This document shows, one piece after another, positions 1 through 5,058 of a stretch of DNA of 6,635 nt. The position numbers and the translations under genes are program-made. This stretch comes from Candidatus Poribacteria bacterium WGA-3G. GTDB lineage: Bacteria; Poribacteria; WGA-4E; WGA-3G. Location of the stretch: assembly GCA_000406005.1 (NCBI GenBank), contig ASZN01000062.1, forward strand, positions 1-6,635. The letters are read 5' to 3'. A model generated the notes under the pieces. It had not been told where the DNA came from, ran no database searches, and saw only the letters and a list, made by a program, of their open reading frames with translations. Positions within the stretch are counted from its first letter, which is position 1. Each line of letters opens with the position of its first letter.

Positions 1-1345
1 GTAAGATAGGATGCGTTCGTTCCCAATCGGTAATAATCGGTGTCTCTAACGCCGCGCCGATATTCCATTGTAGGAGGGGTTTGGAACCCCGAACGTTAGA
101 AGCTTCTGACGAATCAACAGCAGGCGGATAGATAAACATATAATTCCCATCGCCAAGAGTGGATGGACTGTACCGATCAAAGATAACGACTTGATAATCC
201 TTTTTCCCCTGCGAAGTAGCACTTTCAGGAAGGATGTCGGTTTCATATTCTGTCGGTGTGAGGACAGTGAGTTTTATCTGTTCATCTACAGCGAGTGCTT
301 TCTGGAGAAATGGGTTTCCTGATGTCACGAGTAGAACGGGTATAAGATCGCGTTTCGGGAGCGTGGCATAAGCCGTATTATCCGTAGCGAGAGCATCTTC
401 GATATCAAGAACTGCTTTGAGTTTTCCACCCTCAAATGCAAAGTTACTGAAAATCTCAGATTTACTTTCACCGGGGGCAAGTGTATAAGGACGGACATCA
501 AATAGGTTCTCATTGAAATAGAGTTCAACATTGAACTTTTTCTCTGCTTCTGAAGCGTTGACGACCCGTAGCAGTGTTTGATAATCGAAAGCGTTAACCA
601 GACTCTTGCGGACACGAAATTGCGTAATACCCACATTATCGTTGGCTTTTCCCATTCGTATTAGGTGATGTTTAATCCCTTGCTCCGGTTCTTCGGCATC
701 TGTATCCCCTTCGGTTTCGCCCTTGAGTTTAGCAAGCAATTCTTCTGAAATAGACTGAAAATCGCTGAGAATAACGATTTCAGGGTTAGGTTTGGTTTGG
801 GCAATTGCGTGTGCCAAGTCATAAGCGGGTTCAAGGTTAGTGCTAATGTCTGTCGGTAAGATCTCATTGATCGCCGCTCGTAGTGATTTCTGGTGATTGG
901 TGAAAGGGATGTGAATTATAGGGCGCGTATGGGAACTAATCACGGTCATTTCGTCCATAAAACGGAGTCCATCTACGGTTCGGAGTGCACTCTCTTTAGC
1001 AACCTCTAACCGCGTGCGTCCATCGGTATCTTCTTCAACAGCATTCATGCTTGCCGATTGGTCAATGATCAAAACAAGCTGCCGAGCAGACTTCGTTATG
1101 AAAGCGAACTGCGGACGCGCGACAGCAAGCACTAAAAGTGCAAGAAATAGGAGTTGCAGCAAGAGCGATAGAAGATGCTTCAGTCTCTGGAACAGGGAGG
1201 TCGTCTGGCGTTCCCTAAAAAGTTCCTCCCAGAACATCAATGTAGAGACCGGTTCACGCCGCCGCCGTAGTCTAAGGATGTACAGCGCAACAATTGGGAT
1301 CGCTAACCCAAATAGGAAAAGTGAGGTAGGGGACAAAAAATTCAT
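1..1345 (-). CDS. BatA-type membrane-anchored VWA protein (3' end beyond window)
   Basis: Translating the minus strand from the ATG at 1345-1343 gives 448 uninterrupted codons running off the left edge, so the C-terminus is missing. Residues 1-80 form the BatA/aerotolerance N-terminal double-membrane region: a helix at about 8-24, a basic RLRRRREPV stretch, the motif STLMFWEELFRER, then a second helix at about 58-76. A von Willebrand A domain follows (about 88-230) with a complete metal site: DQSAS at 95-99, T169 in STNLEPAYDLA, and D195 in IVILSDFQ. Residues about 235-330 look like a beta-sandwich (DNVGITQFRVRKS, then LAPGESKSEIF). Residues 335-448 resemble the class I amidotransferase-like fold often found C-terminal in these proteins, ending in DWERTHPIL. 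An in-frame TAA lies two codons upstream, which fixes the start. No Shine-Dalgarno is visible there. The double helix plus VWA suggests an envelope-anchored partner of the neighbouring MoxR ATPase. Family placement is firm; orthology to Bacteroides batA and the exact function are not. Confidence 0.9.
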   Translation of the reverse strand, partial: MNFLSPTSLFLFGLAIPIVALYILRLRRRREPVSTLMFWEELFRERQTTSLFQRLKHLLSLLLQLLFLALLVLAVARPQFAFITKSARQLVLIIDQSASMNAVEEDTDGRTRLEVAKESALRTVDGLRFMDEMTVISSHTRPIIHIPFTNHQKSLRAAINEILPTDISTNLEPAYDLAHAIAQTKPNPEIVILSDFQSISEELLAKLKGETEGDTDAEEPEQGIKHHLIRMGKANDNVGITQFRVRKSLVNAFDYQTLLRVVNASEAEKKFNVELYFNENLFDVRPYTLAPGESKSEIFSNFAFEGGKLKAVLDIEDALATDNTAYATLPKRDLIPVLLVTSGNPFLQKALAVDEQIKLTVLTPTEYETDILPESATSQGKKDYQVVIFDRYSPSTLGDGNYMFIYPPAVDSSEASNVRGSKPLLQWNIGAALETPIITDWERTHPIL

Positions 1346-1431
1346 ATTTTAATCGTTGTCAGTACTCAGTACGCTGCGCTTTCGGTTATCAGTTAACAAC
1401 TTGTGACTGGAACACTTGCTGCTGCCTCCAC

Positions 1432-1460
1432 AATATACCTCTTTAACTGAAAACTGACAA
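1432..1460 (-). promoter_or_regulatory. Candidate sigma70 promoter for the BatA-like gene
   Basis: On the minus strand TTGTCA (1460-1455) and TATATT (1437-1432) are separated by exactly 17 bases, matching -35/-10 spacing. Transcription would start near 1425, leaving a leader of about 80 bases before the ATG at 1345. The -35 box lies inside the heptamer repeat array, so the repeat itself may supply it. The region is AT-rich and such matches arise by chance, so this remains a candidate. Confidence 0.45.
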
Positions 1461-1472
1461 CTATTAACTGAA
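1445..1472. repeat. Degenerate heptanucleotide tandem repeat (AACTGAA type)
   Basis: Four consecutive 7-base units can be read on the plus strand: AACTGAA, AACTGAC, AACTATT, AACTGAA. Two more units in the same style (TACTGAA, AACTATT) follow at 1496-1509, beyond the hairpin, and reach into the stop codon of the DUF58 gene. The longest exact direct copy is TTAACTGAAA, at 1443-1452 and 1464-1473. The pattern resembles the short tandemly repeated repetitive (STRR) heptamers described in cyanobacteria, though the lineage here is probably different. Confidence 0.75.
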
Positions 1473-1473
1473 A

Positions 1474-1494
1474 GATTTTTTCGCAGAAAAAATC
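1474..1494. repeat. Perfect AT-rich hairpin, 9-bp stem, 3-base loop
   Basis: GATTTTTTC at 1474-1482 is the exact reverse complement of GAAAAAATC at 1486-1494, with a 3-base loop. It lies 13 bases downstream of the DUF58 stop codon on the transcript. It could act as a weak terminator or a 3'-end stabilising structure, but the stem is almost all A-T pairs and only a short U run (UUU) follows it. It sits between two groups of heptamer repeats and is better read as part of a composite repeat. Confidence 0.6.
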
Positions 1495-1507
1495 GTACTG
1501 AAAACTA

Positions 1508-2398
1508 TTAAGAAACGAAGCCACCCATCCTGAAAATACGTAGGATGAGCTCCTCAAACGGTGATTCTGTTGTCGTCCGTACAAGACTGATTTCGCGTTG
1601 CGTGCAGTACAAATCCATGTCGTCACAATATTTTTGGAACAGTGCCTGATACCGCTTGAGATGGTTCTCGTTGATAGTGACCTGGCGCAGCTGACTCGTC
1701 TCAACATCAACAAGGTGATAGTCACCAAGCAGATCAGGTGCTACCTCTTTCGGGTCGATGATATGAATCACAAAGAGTTCATGTTTTTGAAACTTCAATA
1801 CATTCAGTCCATTCGCAAATCCGCTTGGATCAAAGAGATCGGAAATTAAGACCACAAGACCGCGGCGTTTAGTTGTATGAACAAAGTTATGGAACGCATT
1901 TTCCAAGTCTGTTTCACCACTACCATTAACCTGATCGAGAAAATCAAGCACGCTAAAGATTTTACCTTTACCCCGTTCTGTCGGGAGTCGGTTTACACCT
2001 GTATTGTTGAAGGTGGTGATGCTAATTCGGTCAAGGTTAGACAAACCGATATAGGCGAGTGCGGCGGCAACACGCTTCGCGTAAATCAGTTTTGGCAATT
2101 CGCCGCCGTAGGTCATTGATTGGCTGGCATCAACAAGGAAGTAGATGTGCAAGTCTTCCCGTTCTTCATATAGTTTTAGCAGGAGCTCATCCAAGCGTGC
2201 AAAGGCGTTCCAGTCGATATAGCGAAAGTCGTCGCCTGCGGTATAATTGCGGTAATCGGCAAATTCGACACTTACACCGCGCCGTGTACTACGCCGTTCT
2301 GCCTTGATACGTCCTGCAAATATTTTTTTGGAGACGATGTAGAGGTATTCAAGTTTTTTGAGGAATTCGCTATCAAAGGCGGACTGTGTATCGTTCAT
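1508..2398 (-). CDS. DUF58 family protein with VWA-like domain
   Basis: This 296-residue protein has the DUF58 hallmark at about 41-68 (GVSVEFADYRNYTAGDDF followed by RYIDWNAFAR), shortly after a basic RIKAERRSTRRG stretch. A VWA-like domain follows with a full metal-binding set: DASQS at 90-94, T163 in GETDLENAF, and D187 in LVVLISDLFD. There is no signal peptide or membrane helix, and the length matches the soluble members of about 290 residues. DUF58 proteins are standard partners of MoxR ATPases and are thought to form chaperone-like pairs with them; no substrate can be read from the sequence. I chose the ATG at 2398-2396, which shares one base with the moxR stop (TGATG), a classic coupling arrangement. 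A GTG one codon upstream (2401) is the alternative start. The stop TAA is followed in frame by TAG, and both lie in the start of a heptamer repeat. Confidence 0.95.
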   Translation of the reverse strand: MNDTQSAFDSEFLKKLEYLYIVSKKIFAGRIKAERRSTRRGVSVEFADYRNYTAGDDFRYIDWNAFARLDELLLKLYEEREDLHIYFLVDASQSMTYGGELPKLIYAKRVAAALAYIGLSNLDRISITTFNNTGVNRLPTERGKGKIFSVLDFLDQVNGSGETDLENAFHNFVHTTKRRGLVVLISDLFDPSGFANGLNVLKFQKHELFVIHIIDPKEVAPDLLGDYHLVDVETSQLRQVTINENHLKRYQALFQKYCDDMDLYCTQREISLVRTTTESPFEELILRIFRMGGFVS

Positions 2399-3381
2399 CA
2401 CTCAATCTCTTGTAATAAGTGCTGGATGATGTGGTCTGGATCGATGCCTTCAGCCTCACCCTCAAAACTCAGGATCAGTCGGTGTCGCAGACTCGGCAGC
2501 GCGACGGCTTGAATATCTTCACGTGCAACGTTATATCTACCATCAAGGATCGCGCGAACCTTCCCACCAAGAATCAACGCTTGTGCACCACGCGGACTGG
2601 AACCGTAGCGGACATATTTTTTCGTCAGTTCCGGTGCGTCCTCTGTTTCAGGGTGTGTCCCGAGTACTATTCGCAATGCGTACCGCCGCACATCTTCAGC
2701 AATAAGGATATCACGGACAATCTGCTCCAGCGCGTTAATCTGTGCCCCATCGCAGACTTTATCGACAGACGGTTTTTCGCTGCGCGTTGTGCGTTCCATA
2801 ACGAGATCAAGCTCGTCGAGACTCGGATATTGAACCTTGAGCTTGAAAAAGAAACGGTCAAGTTGTGCTTCCGGTAGCGGGTACGTACCCTCCATCTCCA
2901 GTGGATTTTGCGTTGCCATGACAAAGAAAGGCAGCTGCAGTTCGCGCTGTTGACCAGCAACGGTTACAGATTTTTCCTGCATCGCCTCTAACAAAGCAGA
3001 CTGTGTTTTCGGGGTCGCACGGTTGATTTCGTCGGCGAGAATAAGATTGGCAAACACGGGACCTTGTTGAAACTCGAAGAACTTCCGTCCGGCATCATCC
3101 TCAGCGACAACAGTGGTGCCGATGATATCTGCTGGCATCAAATCCGGTGTGAATTGGATTCGAGTAAATTTGAGGTCTAATACTTCATGCAAGGTTCGGA
3201 TGAGCAGCGTTTTACCTAAACCGGGGACACCTTCTAAGAGTGCATGTCCACCAGTCATGAGACAGATCAGAACGCCTTCAATAATTTCTTTTTGTCCGAC
3301 GATTTGTTTCGATACTTCTTCTTCTATTTTAAGGAACGTTTCGCGAAATTCTTCGTATTTTTGTTCGGCGTGTTCGGACAT
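2398..3381 (-). CDS. moxR: MoxR family AAA+ ATPase
   Basis: This 327-residue protein has every core element of a MoxR ATPase: Walker A GVPGLGKT at 51-58, Walker B LILADEINR at 113-121 followed by ATPKTQSALLEAMQE, sensor 1 FVMATQNP at 153-160, the arginine-finger segment LPEAQLDRF (R176), and sensor 2 in GSSPRGAQAL (R264). The length is normal for the family and no key residue is missing. MoxR proteins are cytoplasmic hexameric ATPases that act with VWA proteins to activate or assemble client complexes, such as methanol dehydrogenase in the founding case. The ATG at 3381-3379 is preceded by AGGAG with a 4-base gap, which supports the start. The downstream DUF58 gene begins within the stop codon of this gene, so the two are very likely made together. 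The client is unknown; the adjacent membrane protein and BatA-like protein are candidates. Confidence 0.97.
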   Translation of the reverse strand: MSEHAEQKYEEFRETFLKIEEEVSKQIVGQKEIIEGVLICLMTGGHALLEGVPGLGKTLLIRTLHEVLDLKFTRIQFTPDLMPADIIGTTVVAEDDAGRKFFEFQQGPVFANLILADEINRATPKTQSALLEAMQEKSVTVAGQQRELQLPFFVMATQNPLEMEGTYPLPEAQLDRFFFKLKVQYPSLDELDLVMERTTRSEKPSVDKVCDGAQINALEQIVRDILIAEDVRRYALRIVLGTHPETEDAPELTKKYVRYGSSPRGAQALILGGKVRAILDGRYNVAREDIQAVALPSLRHRLILSFEGEAEGIDPDHIIQHLLQEIE

Positions 3382-3385
3382 ATTG

Positions 3386-3390
3386 CTCCT
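3386..3390 (-). promoter_or_regulatory. Ribosome binding site of moxR
   Basis: AGGAG on the minus strand lies four bases before the moxR ATG. It is only four bases downstream of a very stable palindrome (3395-3425), so its accessibility may depend on how that structure folds. Confidence 0.7.
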
Positions 3391-3394
3391 AGGG

Positions 3395-3425
3395 TAGTAG
3401 GGGTTGGGTAACCCAACCCCTACTA
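3395..3425. repeat. Perfect palindrome, 14-bp stem, 3-base loop
   Basis: The arms 3395-3408 (TAGTAGGGGTTGGG) and 3412-3425 are exact reverse complements around a TAA/TTA loop, including two blocks of G-C pairs. It fills most of the 48-base gap between the membrane-protein stop codon and moxR. On the minus transcript no U run follows (the next bases are CCCUAGGAGC). The short T run lies before the stem, so it is not a standard intrinsic terminator for this operon. It looks like a dispersed REP-like intergenic element that may affect mRNA stability or moxR translation. Confidence 0.8.
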
Positions 3426-3429
3426 AAAA

Positions 3430-4905
3430 CTACTCGTCACTCGGTTTAATCGATTCAAAGTAACGCTTCACGTAAAACTTATATCCCAACGGAATCTGCT
3501 CTTCGGTGAGGGCATCTTCGGAAAGTTTCTGATATTTCGTGTACGCATCTTTGTAACTGACAGCAGATTGCTGACCTTCGGCAGACGTTTTTGAGGTCTG
3601 AACGGTCGAGCTGCCTTCTCCTTGAACACCAGTAATCTGCTCAAGGTTGAGTGTAGAATCAAGCGATATTGACTGCTGACCGAGTTGTCCGGCTGAAGTC
3701 GCTTTTCCTATGCCGGTACTCGGGGTCTGACTAATTGCGTAACTGAGTCCGTCCTTATCGACTTGGCACGCGCCAGCGATGCCGGCCTTGCATGCTTCAC
3801 ATTCCGAGAGCAATTTCGCAAGCTGCAGGTCGCGTTTCTTGAGCAGTGCAATGTTCCGCATCTTTTTACTTGATGCACGGAGCCGGGACTGCGCGCCTTC
3901 GAGATCATCGTTTGCCAAACCTTCGCCTGCTCCCGATAACTCTGTGCCAAGTCCATCAAGATCGGTGCCTTGCAAACTCTTGCCACCACGTTTAAGCTCA
4001 TCAGAAAGATTTTGACGTTTCTCCTTATCAAATTCGGGTAACTCTTTCGTCACCTTGTCGAGTTTTGACGCTGCCTGTTGATAGTCACCACGTTTCAGCT
4101 GCTGTCCGAATTCACCCAAGTATGGGTTCCCGATAAATTGTTGCCCCAATCCACTGAGGAGTGCTTCTTGCTGTGCCATCTTGAGTGGATTAACTTTCGT
4201 TCTCAACATCGCGCTCAACTCCGTCATACGAGCGAGTGCTTCCTTCGGGGCAATCTGCGGTTTCTTCAGTTCGAGTGCCCGTTTTTCAATCTCTTTTAAG
4301 AGTTCTTCAAGTTCTGTATCTTCGTCTTGTGCTGCTTCCTTTTTTGCCTCTTCAATCTCTTTCAAGAGTGTATCAGCCTCGGCTGCGATCTGTGGTGAAA
4401 AGTCAATCTCGGTTGAAGTTGCTGACGGTGCGAAAAACTCAACGAACGAAAACGCGACGAGAAATATGGCGACGAGCGCAATAAATTTGGTCTCACGCGG
4501 TACAGTGTAACGTGCAACCTGATTCACGGGTACCTTCTGTAACCTGCTACTCGTATCCTGAAGTTGGAGAGCTGCCAAGGTTTCACCGGTTCGGCGTTGA
4601 ATCTGTTCTAAACCACTGATGACACGATCCTTGAGGGATGCGTCCCTGTCAATCGTTTTTGCCGCTTCTTGGAGGCTTACAGGCCGCAGGAGACGAACTG
4701 CCAAAGCAGTCACCGCGATACCGAGTGCTACCCAGAGAAAAACGAGCGGTGGGACATTAAATGATGTGACGCTGTCAACGATCACCAACGGGACACACAC
4801 CAAAAACCCATAAAATAGGAATGTCGCGAGTGTCTGAAAATACCGTTGGATGCTTAGACGGTGGCGGATGCGCCGAATCTTTTCAAGAATCAATTTTTCT
4901 GCCAT
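3430..4905 (-). CDS. Three-helix membrane protein with helical/coiled-coil domain, unknown function
   Basis: This 491-residue protein has a basic N-terminus (KIRRIRHR), two membrane helices at about 24-46 and 53-73, and a short loop containing AAKTIDRDASLKDRVISGLE (81-100), a motif I associate with DUF4175-like membrane proteins. A third helix is at about 140-159. A long charged helical region follows (about 172-370; for example TLLKEIEEAKKE and ELEELLKEIEKRALELKK), probably coiled coil. Next come a cysteine cluster (C369, C372, C380) and a low-complexity Ser/Thr/Gln/Gly linker (about 390-450). The protein ends in a compact charged tail, IPLGYKFYVKRYFESIKP. It has no enzyme motif that I recognise. 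AAGGAG seven bases before the ATG supports the start. It is the first gene after a strong promoter candidate and directly precedes moxR, so it is probably a membrane partner or client of the MoxR-VWA machinery. That role is inferred from position only. Confidence 0.88.
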   Translation of the reverse strand: MAEKLILEKIRRIRHRLSIQRYFQTLATFLFYGFLVCVPLVIVDSVTSFNVPPLVFLWVALGIAVTALAVRLLRPVSLQEAAKTIDRDASLKDRVISGLEQIQRRTGETLAALQLQDTSSRLQKVPVNQVARYTVPRETKFIALVAIFLVAFSFVEFFAPSATSTEIDFSPQIAAEADTLLKEIEEAKKEAAQDEDTELEELLKEIEKRALELKKPQIAPKEALARMTELSAMLRTKVNPLKMAQQEALLSGLGQQFIGNPYLGEFGQQLKRGDYQQAASKLDKVTKELPEFDKEKRQNLSDELKRGGKSLQGTDLDGLGTELSGAGEGLANDDLEGAQSRLRASSKKMRNIALLKKRDLQLAKLLSECEACKAGIAGACQVDKDGLSYAISQTPSTGIGKATSAGQLGQQSISLDSTLNLEQITGVQGEGSSTVQTSKTSAEGQQSAVSYKDAYTKYQKLSEDALTEEQIPLGYKFYVKRYFESIKPSDE

Positions 4906-4912
4906 GAATGTG

Positions 4913-4918
4913 CTCCTT
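4913..4918 (-). promoter_or_regulatory. Ribosome binding site of the membrane protein gene
   Basis: AAGGAG on the minus strand lies seven bases upstream of the ATG at 4905-4903. This is the best Shine-Dalgarno in the window and settles the start of the membrane protein. Confidence 0.85.
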
Positions 4919-4974
4919 ATCTGAAGTACCCGAATTACCGTTTGATTTGAATAGTTGCAGAGTGCTTATTTTCA

Positions 4975-5003
4975 ATTGTAACAAAAATTTTTCTAAATGT
5001 CAA
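4975..5003 (-). promoter_or_regulatory. Near-consensus sigma70 promoter for the membrane protein-moxR-DUF58 unit
   Basis: On the minus strand the -35 box is a perfect TTGACA (5003-4998) and the -10 box is TACAAT (4980-4975), one mismatch from consensus. The spacer is exactly 17 bases. A TG one base before the -10 makes an extended -10 element, and the spacer holds an A5T5 tract. The predicted start is near 4968, giving a leader of about 60 bases to the ATG at 4905. No operator or riboswitch-like fold is obvious in the leader. This makes the TPR gene upstream a separate transcription unit, or the block an operon with an internal promoter. Confidence 0.8.
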
Positions 5004-5058
5004 AACAATTCAGCCCATAACTCACATAACACGAAATGAAAAAATAAGTTACCCACTG

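Larger units (their letters stand above)
1346..1507. other. Repeat-rich spacer between the DUF58 and BatA-like genes
   Basis: These 162 bases contain no convincing gene. They hold degenerate heptamer repeats, an AT-rich hairpin and a candidate promoter, listed separately. On the side near 1356-1369 the heptamers read in the opposite orientation (TTGTCAG TACTCAG) to those at 1445-1472. An 8-bp inverted repeat, TCAGTACG at 1366-1373 and CGTACTGA at 1494-1501, nearly brackets the spacer. This is the only large break in the otherwise tight moxR-DUF58-BatA arrangement, so the repeat material was probably inserted or expanded here. Confidence 0.75.

Noticed and set aside
325..867. Short minus-strand frames at 325-636 and 661-867
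   Set aside because: They are in a different frame from the 448-codon BatA-like reading frame that spans them without interruption. They do not indicate a frameshift or pseudogene.
1014..1352. Plus-strand open frame of 112 codons
   Set aside because: It lies antisense to the BatA-like gene, whose frame carries the BatA N-terminal and VWA motifs. The plus-strand product has no recognisable motif.
1403..1429. GGAGG (1429-1425) followed by GTG as an eight-codon leader peptide
   Set aside because: On the minus strand a GTG nine bases after GGAGG opens a frame of eight codons ending in TGA. The motif falls at the predicted transcription start and the peptide has no regulatory codon pattern, so chance is the simpler explanation.
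1346..1507. CRISPR array
   Set aside because: The repeat units are 7 bases, degenerate and partly inverted, without spacers of uniform length.
1393..1728. Minus-strand frame of 111 codons crossing the DUF58 3' end and the spacer
   Set aside because: It overlaps the well-supported DUF58 C-terminus out of frame and ends in repeat sequence, with no family motif.
2419..2877. Plus-strand frame of 152 codons opposite moxR
   Set aside because: It is antisense to the conserved MoxR core, and its translation is Arg/Cys/Phe-rich without domain signatures.
3395..3425. Palindrome as a rho-independent terminator for the membrane protein gene
   Set aside because: On the minus transcript no U tract follows the stem, and the moxR ribosome binding site comes immediately after it. 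Read on the plus strand it is followed by AAAAAC, so it does not fit there either.
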